DNA of 64,000 bases from Mesorhizobium sp. NZP2077 (GCF_013170805.1 NZ_CP051293.1:4780001-4844000), one strand, 5' to 3'; positions 55,411 to 63,562 are shown, counted from the first letter of the stretch. Notes: generated from the sequence alone by a model not told the origin. Program-made: numbers and translations.

Positions 55411-56454
55411 ATGGAATACCGTACTCTCGGCCGTTCCGGCCTGAAGGTTTCGACACTGACCCTGGGCACCATGACCTTCGGCGGCGCAGGCCCGTTCGCA
55501 GCGGTCGGCAACAGCGATCTTAGCGAAGCCAAGCGGATGATCGACATGTGCATCGACGCCGGCATCAACCTCATAGACACCGCCAATGTCTATTCGAACG
55601 GCCTGTCGGAGGAGATCATCGGCGAGGCCCTCGGCGGCAAGCGCAAGAACGATGTGCTGATCGCCTCCAAGGCGCGCATGCGGATCGGCAGCGGGCCGAA
55701 CGACGAAGGCCTGTCGCGCCACCATCTGATCCGTGAATGCGAAAAGAGCCTGAAGCGGCTGAAGACCGACGTCATCGACATCTATTTCGTCCACCAGTGG
55801 GACGGCCTTACCCCGGTCGAGGAAACGGTCGCCGCGCTCGACACTTTGGTCAGCCAGGGCAAGGTGCGCTATATCGGCTGCTCCAACTGGTCCGGCTGGC
55901 AAGTGATGAAGGGGCTCGCCATCAGCGACAGCCGTCACGAGCAGCGCTTCGTCACCCAGCAGATCCACTACACGCTGGAAGCACGCGAGGCCGAATACGA
56001 GCTGCTGCCGATTTCGGTCGACCAGGGGCTGGGCGTGCTGGTCTGGAGCCCGCTTGCCGGCGGCTTGCTGTCCGGCAAATACCGCCGCGACAGCCCGACC
56101 GCACGGCAGCTCGCCGGCTGGTCCGAGCCGCCGATCCGCGACGAGGACCGGCTCTGGCGGATCGTCGATGTGCTGGTCGAGATCGGCAAGGCTCGCGGCG
56201 TGTCGGCGACGCAGGTGGCGCTTGCCTGGCTGCTCGGCCGCCCCGCCGTCTCCTCGCTGGTGATCGGCGCCCGCAACGATGTCCAGCTCAAGGATAATCT
56301 CGCGGCGGCAAGCCTGGAACTCAGCCCGGAGGAACGCCAGCGCCTCGACGCGGTCAGCCGCCCGCCCCTGCTCTACCCCTATTGGCACCAGCAATTGACG
56401 GCGAAGGCTCGCTTTGGTGCTGCCGACCTCGTGATTGACCGAAGCGGCGTATAG
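55411..56454 (+). CDS. Aldo/keto reductase
   Basis: A 347-residue NADPH-dependent oxidoreductase with a TIM barrel. The catalytic tetrad is visible in LIDTANVYSNGLSEEIIGEAL (Asp, Tyr; about 46-66), IASKARMR (Lys) and YFVHQWD (His). The C-terminal SLVIGARNDVQLKDNLAA is the NADP-binding segment. ATG at 55411 follows CGAGGAC. Convergent to the GT90 gene. Confidence 0.93.
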   Translation: MEYRTLGRSGLKVSTLTLGTMTFGGAGPFAAVGNSDLSEAKRMIDMCIDAGINLIDTANVYSNGLSEEIIGEALGGKRKNDVLIASKARMRIGSGPNDEGLSRHHLIRECEKSLKRLKTDVIDIYFVHQWDGLTPVEETVAALDTLVSQGKVRYIGCSNWSGWQVMKGLAISDSRHEQRFVTQQIHYTLEAREAEYELLPISVDQGLGVLVWSPLAGGLLSGKYRRDSPTARQLAGWSEPPIRDEDRLWRIVDVLVEIGKARGVSATQVALAWLLGRPAVSSLVIGARNDVQLKDNLAAASLELSPEERQRLDAVSRPPLLYPYWHQQLTAKARFGAADLVIDRSGV

Positions 56455-56521
56455 GTACAGATTTGACGAGAGACCGGCGGGTCCAGGCTCGCCGGTCTCC
56501 ACCTTTTGACGCGGGAATTGC

Positions 56522-57493
56522 TCATCCCATAATGTGGCGCCAGACTTCGGCATCGGGTTTGATCTGGCCGCTCAGCACGAAATATTTGTAGAGCACCAGA
56601 AGCGAGATCGCCTGTTCGGTCTGTTCGTCGTTGAATATCCGGCAATAGGCGTTCGCGGCCGCGATGATGCGCTCTGCCTTTGCCGGGTTCCGTTCGAAAT
56701 AGGCCACATGGTCGGCGAGGTCGGAGAAATCAGCTTCGAGCGGCACATAGTGCACATTGGCCTTGAGCTGCCGCTCCGCGAACCAAGTCTCATATGTCGG
56801 CGGCGGCATCAGGCAGAGCGACTTCGAATTCAATATCCATTTCAGGTTGGTCGCCACGTCATTGCCCTCAAGCGAGACGATGTAGCGGTAGCGCTGGTGC
56901 TGGCTGATGCTGAGAAAGGGCTTGGCGTATTCGGCCGGCGCGTTCGGCTTGTGCGAGCCGGCATCACAGAACGGCAAGTCGCGCACCGCGTTCAGAAACC
57001 GTTTCCTGATCGGATTGTTCAGATCGCCGCGCCAGACCACGGCCGGCAGCTTGTCGGCGAAAGAGATGGCGTCAGCCGGCATCTGGAAGTGACGGAACTT
57101 GTCGAGCTTCATGATGACCGCGTTCTCATCGTCATCACGGATCGGCCGATCCTTGACGATCGTCGGCACCTTCGGGACATTCCTGACGTCGCCGAATTCG
57201 ATGTCGATAAGCAATCCGGGATCGAAGTAGCGGGCGAATTCCTTCAGGTCGTAATAGTACATGGTCGGCGTGAACGGCAGCTTGCTGATGGGCACGGCAT
57301 TGGCGCTAGGCGCGAAACCGTCCTGCAGCTTGTTGTAGTAGTTCAGCCGCCGGCGCGCGGCCTCATCACAAAGCCTGGCCTTTTCAAGGCGAGCGGCCAG
57401 TCTGCGCCGAAACAAGGATTGCGGAATGACATCACGCGAAAAGTTTCGCGCATAATAGAAAACCCTTGCCGACGTCCGCGCAATTGTGGCCAT
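56522..57493 (-). CDS. Glycosyltransferase family 90 (LpsA/CAP10-like) protein
   Basis: A 323-residue protein with the core of the GT90 family: PAVVWRGDLNNPIRKRFL (about 150-167), the FLSISQHQRYRYIVSLEGNDVATNLKWILNSKSLCLMPPPTYETWF segment (about 193-238), and a late PLEADFSDLADHVAYFE. Such enzymes add sugars to lipopolysaccharide in Haemophilus and rhizobia. ATG at 57493. It is likely to act on LPS or a related glycan, and stands alone. Confidence 0.85.
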   Translation of the reverse strand: MATIARTSARVFYYARNFSRDVIPQSLFRRRLAARLEKARLCDEAARRRLNYYNKLQDGFAPSANAVPISKLPFTPTMYYYDLKEFARYFDPGLLIDIEFGDVRNVPKVPTIVKDRPIRDDDENAVIMKLDKFRHFQMPADAISFADKLPAVVWRGDLNNPIRKRFLNAVRDLPFCDAGSHKPNAPAEYAKPFLSISQHQRYRYIVSLEGNDVATNLKWILNSKSLCLMPPPTYETWFAERQLKANVHYVPLEADFSDLADHVAYFERNPAKAERIIAAANAYCRIFNDEQTEQAISLLVLYKYFVLSGQIKPDAEVWRHIMG

Positions 57494-57689
57494 GGTTCAC
57501 TTGATCAAAACAAACGAGCAGCTCTCGACACGCTGGCGCCCCGCGTTTCCTACATCATTATGGCGCCCGTCTGGCAAGCCCCAGCGGATCTCCGACGTTG
57601 CGCCCACGTACTGTCGCTTCAGCTGTTGTGTTTGACGGCTAATGCTCTTAGGCAGGGTCAGAGCCGCAAGGCGATGAAAAGGAGCCGAT

Positions 57690-57836
57690 ATGGCGCGAGC
57701 ACCAAACTACGATCAGGAACGCAAGGAACGCGACCGCCAGAAAGCGGCGAAGAAGGCCGAAAAGCTGGCGGCCAAGGTTGCCGCGCGCGAACGTTCGAAG
57801 CCCGAGGGCGAAGTCGAAACCGAAACAGCGGAATGA
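57690..57836 (+). CDS. 48-residue highly charged small protein
   Basis: A short gene with AAAGGAG 7 bp before its ATG and a strong terminator right after. The product is rich in Lys, Arg, Glu and Ala: it opens MARAPNYDQERKERDRQKAA and has KAEKLAAKVAARERSKPEG, likely one continuous helix, with an acidic end (EVETETAE). No known domain. The ribosome site and terminator support real expression. Confidence 0.7.
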   Translation: MARAPNYDQERKERDRQKAAKKAEKLAAKVAARERSKPEGEVETETAE

Positions 57837-57842
57837 CGGCAA

Positions 57843-57864
57843 AAGGCCCGCACATGCGGGCCTT
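57843..57864. terminator. Terminator after the 48-residue protein gene
   Basis: AAGGCCCGC/GCGGGCCTT stem with an ACAT loop, 7 bp after the stop; it also faces the converging DUF982 gene. Confidence 0.8.
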
Positions 57865-57890
57865 GCCTCAATCCGGATTGTCGCCCTGCG

Positions 57891-58151
57891 TCAGGCGGGC
57901 GCTTTGTCACTGACAAAAACGTCCACTTCACGCGCCGCGGCGATAAAGGCGCGCCTGGCATTCATGGCGGGCTTGTCGCCAGCCAGCGCGTCATGGCACG
58001 CCTGCAGCGCTGCGCGATGCTTGGGACTGCGCTTGCCGGGCCAGCTGTTGAGGAGGTAGTCGGAAGCCTCGCGCGCCGTGCGCAAGAGCTGGGTGCTTCC
58101 CACCGTCACGGACTTGACGGTCACGGGTGTTTCAAATCGGTTGTTTTCCAT
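57891..58151 (-). CDS. DUF982 protein
   Basis: An 86-residue protein with the DUF982 pattern: F-x-x-P-V at the start (FETPVTVKSV), then REASDYLLNSWPGKRSPKHRAALQACHDALAGDKPAMNARRAFIAAAREVDVFV (about 27-80). The W-P and A-C-x-x-A-L-x-G-x-x-x-x-x-A-R positions are all present. DUF982 occurs in many copies in rhizobia; function unknown. Confidence 0.85.
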   Translation of the reverse strand: MENNRFETPVTVKSVTVGSTQLLRTAREASDYLLNSWPGKRSPKHRAALQACHDALAGDKPAMNARRAFIAAAREVDVFVSDKAPA

Positions 58152-58253
58152 CGCCGCTCTTACGCCATCGGCATGCGCGAAGCGAGGCCGAAAGTGCTGT
58201 TCGCATCAGACGCCGCCTCTTTTGCCCAGCGAGTGCCCTGCCTGCATAGGCAG

Positions 58254-58919
58254 CTAAGCGGCCACAACGGCAAATCCCCTGGCACGAAGACCGCGTCGAT
58301 CGTTGGCGAGCGAGGTCACCAGCCGGTCGCGGCTGCCTACGATATGGGCTGAAAGCCGGCGCGCCGCTTCATCGGCCTCGCCAAGACGTGCTGCGGCCAG
58401 AATGGCGCGGTGTTCGGCCCAGGCGCGACCAAGGGCCGCTTCGTCACGCACCTCCAGCCAGCGGGCGCGCGACAGCCGCGTCATGGCATCGCGCACCGCC
58501 CTGAACAGGAATTCGTTGCCCGACAGACGCGCCAGCTCGATGTGAAAATCCATGCCGACGCGATGCCATTCCTCCCGTGCAGTGTTTTCATCGCAGGAAT
58601 CGAGCATCGCCTCGATGACATCGATGGCGTTCGCGTCGGCGCGCTTGCATGTCAGCCGCAAAGCCGCGACCTCGACCGCTTCGCGATAGACCGCGATCTG
58701 CTGGAGCTCGGCGAGGTTGATCGGCGACACCGTCCAGCCGCGGCCATCCCTGCCGACCAGCCCCTCGGTCTCCAGCCGCAGCAGCGCTGCCCTGACCGGC
58801 GTACGCGAAGCGCCGAAGCGGGCTTCGATCCAGCGCTCGGTCAATTTCTCGCCCGGACCGATCTCAAGCCCCAGGATCATCTCGCGCAACTGTCTTTCGA
58901 CATTCTGCATCTGCGACAT
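58254..58919 (-). CDS. GntR family regulator, FCD type (second in the window)
   Basis: A 221-residue regulator. The winged helix covers about 6-68 (RQLREMILGLEIGPGEKLTERWIEARFGASRTPVRAALLRLETEGLV), and the FCD domain follows with EHRAILAAARLGEADEAARRL. ATG at 58919 with AAGGG upstream; a longer start at 58970 would lengthen the N-terminus by 17 residues. It is divergent from an MFS exporter gene, which it likely represses. Three GGTATCC/GGATACC sites lie between them. Confidence 0.85.
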   Translation of the reverse strand: MSQMQNVERQLREMILGLEIGPGEKLTERWIEARFGASRTPVRAALLRLETEGLVGRDGRGWTVSPINLAELQQIAVYREAVEVAALRLTCKRADANAIDVIEAMLDSCDENTAREEWHRVGMDFHIELARLSGNEFLFRAVRDAMTRLSRARWLEVRDEAALGRAWAEHRAILAAARLGEADEAARRLSAHIVGSRDRLVTSLANDRRGLRARGFAVVAA

Positions 58920-58973
58920 TGCGCTGCCCTTTTCCCAAGCCGCATTGACAGCGCCTAGGTTGGAGTTCATGAC

Positions 58974-59005
58974 GGATACCGGTTTGGTATCCCAAAATGG
59001 TATCC
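58974..59005. promoter_or_regulatory. Candidate operators in the GntR-MFS divergent promoter
   Basis: GGATACC (58974-58980) and GGTATCC (58986-58992) form an inverted repeat with a 5-bp spacer; a third GGTATCC is at 58999-59005. The repeated half-site fits a GntR-family dimer. The upstream start option for the regulator (58970) would put these sites immediately in front of it. Confidence 0.5.
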
Positions 59006-59036
59006 GCAACAAGCGCTGATGTCGGGCAGGCAGGAT

Positions 59037-60290
59037 ATGGCACAGGAAGACACGCAACAAAGCGGCTACAACATCCACTGGCGGCGCAATCTCGCCGTCT
59101 GTTTCGCGGGCTCGTTCAGCACGCTCATCGCCATGACGCTGCTGTTGCCTTTCCTGCCGCTCTACGTCGAACAGCTTGGTGCGCAGGGGCATGCGGCGAT
59201 CGTGCAGTGGTCGGGCATCGCCTATGGCGCCACCTTCTTCGCAGCAGCCATGGTCGCGCCGTTGTGGGGACGGCTGGGTGACCGCTACGGCCGCAAGGTG
59301 ATGCTGGTGCGCGCCAGCTTCGGCATGGCGATCTGCATGTCGCTGACGGGCATGGTCGAGACCGTCTGGCAATTGGTGCTGCTGCGCCTGCTGATCGGCT
59401 TTGCCGGCGGCTATTCCTCGGGTTCGACAATATTGGTCGCCATGCAGACGCCGAAGGACCACTCGGGCTGGGCGCTGGGCGTCCTGTCGGCGGGGATAAC
59501 GGCGGGGTCGCTGGTCGGCCCCCTGCTCGGCGGCGCACTGCCGCCACTGATCGGCATCCGCACCACCTTCCTGTTGTCGGGGGGCATGATCTTCCTCGCC
59601 TTTCTGGCGACGACATTCCTGATCAAGGAGACTCCGCGCCCACAGGCGGCCAAGGCAGCGTCAAGCGTGAAGCCGAAGAGCGGCTGGTCACAGATTCCAG
59701 ACAAGCGCCCGGTGGTGGCCATGCTGACAACCGGCATGCTGCTCGCCTTCGCCACCATGTCGATCGAGCCGATCATCACCGTCTATGTGCAGCAGCTCAT
59801 CGAGGATCAGAGCCAGGTAACGATGGTCGCCGGCGTGGTGATGTCGGCGGCGGCCCTTGGCACGATCCTGTCGGCGTCATGGCTCGGCAAGCTTGCCGAC
59901 CGTGTCGGCCATTGGAACGTCGTCGTCGGGGCGCCGGCCGTCTCGGCCCTGCTGCTCATCCCGCAGGCCTTCGTCACCAATGGCTGGCAACTGATCGGCC
60001 TGCGTTTCCTGATGGGCCTGGCGCTCGGCGGACTGCTGCCTTGCATCACCAGCGTCATCCGCCACAACATCCCGGACGGCGTCGGCGGCAATGTGCTTGG
60101 CCTGGCGATCTCGGCGCAATATGTCGGGCAGGTTGCGGGACCATTGACCGGTGGCTTCGTCGGCGGTCACTTCGGTATGCGGGCTGTGTTTCTCGCCACA
60201 TCGGTGCTGATGGCTGGCGGCGCCGTCTACAACTGGATTGTCCAATCGCGGCGCACACGGCATATGGCGCTGGAAGCGAGTGAGCCTTAA
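59037..60290 (+). CDS. MFS efflux-type transporter
   Basis: A 417-residue carrier with twelve membrane segments. The A-motif between segments 2 and 3 is GRLGDRYGRKVMLV (G-x-L-x-D-R-x-G-R-K), and a second motif copy, GKLADRVGHWNVV, lies between segments 8 and 9, typical of multidrug or DHA1 exporters. ATG at 59037 has AGGCAGG upstream; an alternative start is at 59019. Divergent from the GntR gene, its likely repressor. The compound is not known. Confidence 0.87.
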   Translation: MAQEDTQQSGYNIHWRRNLAVCFAGSFSTLIAMTLLLPFLPLYVEQLGAQGHAAIVQWSGIAYGATFFAAAMVAPLWGRLGDRYGRKVMLVRASFGMAICMSLTGMVETVWQLVLLRLLIGFAGGYSSGSTILVAMQTPKDHSGWALGVLSAGITAGSLVGPLLGGALPPLIGIRTTFLLSGGMIFLAFLATTFLIKETPRPQAAKAASSVKPKSGWSQIPDKRPVVAMLTTGMLLAFATMSIEPIITVYVQQLIEDQSQVTMVAGVVMSAAALGTILSASWLGKLADRVGHWNVVVGAPAVSALLLIPQAFVTNGWQLIGLRFLMGLALGGLLPCITSVIRHNIPDGVGGNVLGLAISAQYVGQVAGPLTGGFVGGHFGMRAVFLATSVLMAGGAVYNWIVQSRRTRHMALEASEP

Positions 60291-60326
60291 GAGGCTCCAC
60301 ATCGCGGCAAGAGGGAGCTAGCCGAC

Positions 60327-60692
60327 ATGAAATCCGCGGAACCAACTGCCAGCCGTATCCTTGTGCTTGCCGGCGGCTTGGTCGGCGCGGCGGGTGTGGC
60401 GCTGTCGGCGACCGCGGCGCATCGCGGCGGCGCCTTCACCGGCACGGCCGCGTCGTTCCTGTTGATGCACGCGCCGGTCTTCCTCGCTGTGGGCCTCATT
60501 GGCGCGAATCGCTGTCTGCGGATTGCGAGCGTCGTCCTGCTTGCCGGGCTCCTGCTTTTCGCGGGCGATCTTCTCGCCCGCGATTTCCTGGGATCGAGAC
60601 TGTTTCCGATGTCTGCGCCAATCGGAGGCACCCTGCTCATCGCCGGCTGGCTGGGGATAGCAATCTCTGCCCTGGTACGCCCGCGCCTCTGA
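60327..60692 (+). CDS. DUF423 membrane protein
   Basis: A 121-residue protein with four hydrophobic segments and the DUF423 pattern: ALSATAAHR (about 25-33), the MHAPVFLAVGLI segment (about 48-59) and AGDLLARDFLGSRLFPMSAPIGGTLLIAGWL (about 79-109). Role unknown. It starts 36 bp after the MFS stop on the same strand and ends 13 bp from the convergent small-protein gene. Confidence 0.85.
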   Translation: MKSAEPTASRILVLAGGLVGAAGVALSATAAHRGGAFTGTAASFLLMHAPVFLAVGLIGANRCLRIASVVLLAGLLLFAGDLLARDFLGSRLFPMSAPIGGTLLIAGWLGIAISALVRPRL

Positions 60693-60704
60693 AGCCAAAT
60701 GGGA

Positions 60705-60854
60705 TCAATCCCGGGAACGTTCGGTGCGAACCCAAAGATCGCGATTGCGCGCGGCCGGCTTCGTCAGGCGCCGCACCTTCGGCCGCTCGGCGGCCGGCGC
60801 GATGCCCCAGTAGTTGCGATAGATGTCCTCGAACAGATGCTTGATGGGATGCAT
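60705..60854 (-). CDS. Micro-protein 1 of the LacI-associated pair
   Basis: A 49-residue basic protein, MHP-I-K-H then LFEDIYRN, followed by YWGIAPAAERPKVRRL and an RDLWVRTERSRD end. ATG at 60854 is preceded by AAAGGAAGAA. It shares its first 14 residues closely and its R-D-L end with micro-protein 2 at 60911. A 14-bp LacI-type operator ends 18 bp upstream of its start codon. It has no signal peptide or membrane segment. Function unknown. Confidence 0.75.
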   Translation of the reverse strand: MHPIKHLFEDIYRNYWGIAPAAERPKVRRLTKPAARNRDLWVRTERSRD

Positions 60855-60872
60855 GGACTTTCTTCCTTTGAA

Positions 60873-60886
60873 TTGAATCGATCCAA
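60873..60886. promoter_or_regulatory. LacI-type operator 1
   Basis: TTGAATCGATCCAA, with symmetric ends TTG/CAA and a central ATCGAT. It is the same 14-mer as operators 2 and 3 and lies in front of micro-protein 1. Confidence 0.8.
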
Positions 60887-60910
60887 TCGGCATTCAAAAA
60901 ATAGCGCCGA

Positions 60911-61054
60911 TCAACTCCGCTTTCGCTCTACAAGGAAGCGAAGGTCGCGAATCCATGGGCCGCTCCTGCCCCGGCGCCTGGGCCTGCTGGCGCCCGACCC
61001 GATACGCCGGTCGTTGCGATAGATATCTTCGAACAGACAATTGCCGGGATGCAT
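60911..61054 (-). CDS. Micro-protein 2 of the LacI-associated pair
   Basis: A 47-residue basic protein, MHP-G-N-C then LFEDIYRN, followed by DRRIGSGASRPRRRGRSGPW and an RDLRFLVERKRS end. ATG at 61054 follows the strong ribosome site AGGGGAGG. The likeness to micro-protein 1 also holds at DNA level at the 5' end, so this is a tandem duplication that took its operator along. The middle is arginine-rich, which could bind nucleic acid. Function unknown. Confidence 0.75.
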   Translation of the reverse strand: MHPGNCLFEDIYRNDRRIGSGASRPRRRGRSGPWIRDLRFLVERKRS

Positions 61055-61096
61055 GGCGCACCTCCCCTGGGCCGTCTGGCAGAATAAATCTGCACC

Positions 61097-61110
61097 TTGG
61101 ATCGATTCAA
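61097..61110. promoter_or_regulatory. LacI-type operator 2
   Basis: TTGGATCGATTCAA on the plus strand, the exact reverse complement of the 14-mer of operators 1 and 3. It precedes micro-protein 2 by 42 bp and shares the divergent region with operator 3, 49 bp centre to centre. Confidence 0.8.
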
Positions 61111-61145
61111 ATATGGGCCTTCAAGCATCTCCGGTCAAGTGAAAT

Positions 61146-61159
61146 TTGAATCGATCCAA
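61146..61159. promoter_or_regulatory. LacI-type operator 3
   Basis: TTGAATCGATCCAA, 57 bp before the start of the LacI-family gene, so self-control is likely. With operator 2 it could support DNA looping. Confidence 0.8.
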
Positions 61160-61216
61160 CGAAAGTGCTAGATGCAAATCCGGAACGTGCTAAATGCATG
61201 TCAGGAGGCACGCACA

Positions 61217-62287
61217 ATGGCGTCACCAGGCAATCCAAGACCCGTCCGGCTGGCCGACATCGCCAAGGCGGCTGGAGTTTCGCACGGCACCGCGTCCAAT
61301 GTCTTCAGCCGCCCCGAGATCGTTCGCGAGGAAGTCCGCGAACGGGTCAAGGCGGCGGCCGAGGCGATGGGTTATGGCGGGCCGGATCCCAAGGGTCGCC
61401 TGCTGCGGGCCGGCAAGGTCAACGCCATCGGCGTCGCTACCGCCGAGCCCCTCTCCTATTTCTTCGACGATCCCTTCGCCCGGGTCATGATGGCGAGCAT
61501 CTCGCAGGCCTGCGACGCAACGGGAGCCGGGATCTCCCTGGTTTCGGCCGCCAACAACGAACAGCTTGCCTGGAACATCCAGAGCGCCCTGGTCGACGGT
61601 TTCATCGTATTCTGCGTCGAAGGCGGATCGCGCCTGGTGGAATTGGCACGTGAGCGCAAACTGCCCTTCGTGGCGCTCGACCTGGACTCCGAGGATGGGG
61701 CGGTCGCGGCGATCGGTGTCGACAACATCGCCGGTGCCAGCTTGGCGGCGCGCCATCTCACCGATCTCGGACATCGCCGCTTTGCCGTTCTGGCACTGCC
61801 TTTTGCCGACGGCAGGACAGGTCTCGTTTCACCCGAGCAGGTTCGCTCCGCGACTTACGCGGGAACGCGCGACCGCCTCACCGGCTATCTTCAGGAGCTT
61901 TCGCGGATTGGCGTCGACACATCCAAAGTGCCCGTCTACGAGACCGCCAACGATGCGGTCACCGCGAAAGCCGGGCTCGAAACCATCTTCGCGGCGAAGG
62001 AGCCGCCCACGGCCATCCTGGCGATGTCGGACAAAATAGCCTTGGTAACGCTCGAATGGCTGAGCGCGCGCAAACTCAACGTCCCCAACGATGTTTCCGT
62101 CGTCGGGTTCGACGGTGTTCCGGAGTCCGCCTTATCCGAGCCGCCGCTGACCACGATCGCCCAGCCGATAGCCGAGATGGGCCGCCTTGCCGTCAAGGCG
62201 ATCCTGGAAAACGACGGCAAGGTCAGCCGGCAGTTGCTGCCGGTAGACCTGATCGTACGCGCCTCGTCGGCTCCGCCGCACGGCTGA
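61217..62287 (+). CDS. LacI family transcriptional regulator
   Basis: A 356-residue repressor. The HTH and hinge lie at about 9-62 (VRLADIAKAAGVSHGTASNVFSRPEIVREEVRERVKAAAEAMGY), followed by the periplasmic-binding-protein-like sensor (about 70-340), including LSYFFDDPFARVMMASISQACDATG and VVGFDGVPESALSEPPLTTIAQPIAEMG. ATG at 61217 follows AGGAGG at ideal spacing; an earlier ATG at 61172 is weaker. The operators upstream indicate that it regulates itself and the two micro-protein genes. The ligand is probably a sugar or nucleoside by family habit, but no catabolic gene is attached. Confidence 0.92.
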   Translation: MASPGNPRPVRLADIAKAAGVSHGTASNVFSRPEIVREEVRERVKAAAEAMGYGGPDPKGRLLRAGKVNAIGVATAEPLSYFFDDPFARVMMASISQACDATGAGISLVSAANNEQLAWNIQSALVDGFIVFCVEGGSRLVELARERKLPFVALDLDSEDGAVAAIGVDNIAGASLAARHLTDLGHRRFAVLALPFADGRTGLVSPEQVRSATYAGTRDRLTGYLQELSRIGVDTSKVPVYETANDAVTAKAGLETIFAAKEPPTAILAMSDKIALVTLEWLSARKLNVPNDVSVVGFDGVPESALSEPPLTTIAQPIAEMGRLAVKAILENDGKVSRQLLPVDLIVRASSAPPHG

Positions 62288-62299
62288 GCCGCGCCCCTC

Positions 62300-63562
62300 T
62301 CAGCGATTGGCTCTGGCCACGGCGGAGATGCCGAAATACGCTCGGACCGGCGTGACATCCTTTTGCGTCGTGCGAACCTTCCCCGAGCCGCCGATGGTCG
62401 ACAGCCATTCGAGATAGAAGGCTAGTGCGAATTGCATGGCGATGCCGGCTGCTAGCAGCAGGCTGTCATAGGCAAGCCCGCCCGGATTGATCAGTTTCAT
62501 CACCTGCGCGACCATAGCGATCAGCGTGCCGGCGATGAAGACCGGCAGCGAGCGCTTGCCTAGGATCGCCAGAGGATGGTCCGGGCTGCTGCGGAACAGG
62601 TTCGACAGCGCCGGCAAGGCGATGATGAGGTAGCTGACCGCCAGGATATGCAGCAGACGCGGCAGCGACAGGAAGGTCTTGTCGAAGCCGCCGATCACCA
62701 CCGGCAGCTTGAACCAGGTTATCTGCCCCCAAAGCGGACTGTGCACCCAGACCAGCGCCGTCAGCACATAGGCCGCGGCCGCGCCGACCAGCCAGCGTTT
62801 GACCGGAATGGTACCGCCGCGCCTGACATGCAGCATGCTGGCCAGGCCGATGTTGAACAGGAACTGCCAGGACAGAGGGTTCAGGAACCAGAAGCCGGGC
62901 TCGGGATAGTTGGGCGGGGCGATCTGCCAGATGCCGGCAACGAGCCACAGCGCACCTGACGCAACAAGCGCCGCGACGGGCCGGTAGCTGATCAGCAAGA
63001 CGAAGGCCGGCGCCATCAAAAGCAGCGCGGCATAGACCGGCAGGATGTTGTTGTAGCCGAGTTGATGGCCGAGCGTGACGATGCCGACCAGCACTTCCGG
63101 CGTGTTCTTCATCAGCGGTTCGACGTTGATCAACTTGAGCAGTTCCGGACGCCTGGCGAACACCGCCACGGCGCAGAACAAGGCGATCACCACCATGGTC
63201 GTGACGATATGGGCGACGTAGAGCATGCCTGCCCGCCGCCACATCTTCAAGGTGGCGAGAAACCGGCCACCCGGCCGGAACTTGGTGCCATAGGCGAGCG
63301 CGACCGAGATACCGGAAATCAGTACGAATGCCTCGGCCGCATCCGAGAAGCCGAAATTCTTATAGGTGAAGGCCTCAAAGGCCGTGCCCGGCACGTGATC
63401 GATGAAAATGGTTAGCAGCGCAAGCGCGCGCAGCACATCGATACGCGTATCGCGATCCGAGATACGCGTATCGCGATCCGAGATACGCGTGTCGGGTCCG
63501 GGGATACGCAAATCGCGATCCGGGATACGCAAATTGCGATCCGGCAAAACAGGGGTAGTCAT
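62300..63562 (-). CDS. opgC: OpgC-family membrane protein with 7-residue N-terminal repeats
   Basis: A 420-residue acyltransferase-3-like membrane protein, of the family that puts succinyl groups on periplasmic glucans. Ten hydrophobic segments follow the family start RIDVLRALALLTIFIDHVPG (about 38-57) with the catalytic-type His. Before it, residues 9-43 are five 7-residue units like RDTRISD, made by a 21-bp DNA repeat. ATG at 63562; a TTG at 63568 is also possible. It is convergent with the LacI gene. Cyclic glucans are important osmoregulators in rhizobia. Confidence 0.85.
   Translation of the reverse strand: MTTPVLPDRNLRIPDRDLRIPGPDTRISDRDTRISDRDTRIDVLRALALLTIFIDHVPGTAFEAFTYKNFGFSDAAEAFVLISGISVALAYGTKFRPGGRFLATLKMWRRAGMLYVAHIVTTMVVIALFCAVAVFARRPELLKLINVEPLMKNTPEVLVGIVTLGHQLGYNNILPVYAALLLMAPAFVLLISYRPVAALVASGALWLVAGIWQIAPPNYPEPGFWFLNPLSWQFLFNIGLASMLHVRRGGTIPVKRWLVGAAAAYVLTALVWVHSPLWGQITWFKLPVVIGGFDKTFLSLPRLLHILAVSYLIIALPALSNLFRSSPDHPLAILGKRSLPVFIAGTLIAMVAQVMKLINPGGLAYDSLLLAAGIAMQFALAFYLEWLSTIGGSGKVRTTQKDVTPVRAYFGISAVARANR
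63440..63544. repeat. Five 21-bp tandem repeats inside opgC
   Basis: Units start at 63440, 63461, 63482, 63503 and 63524. The first two are identical, and each starts GATACG. The first two contain the 12-bp palindrome GATACGCGTATC. Length is a multiple of three, so the frame stays open and 7 residues are added per unit. Confidence 0.9.
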
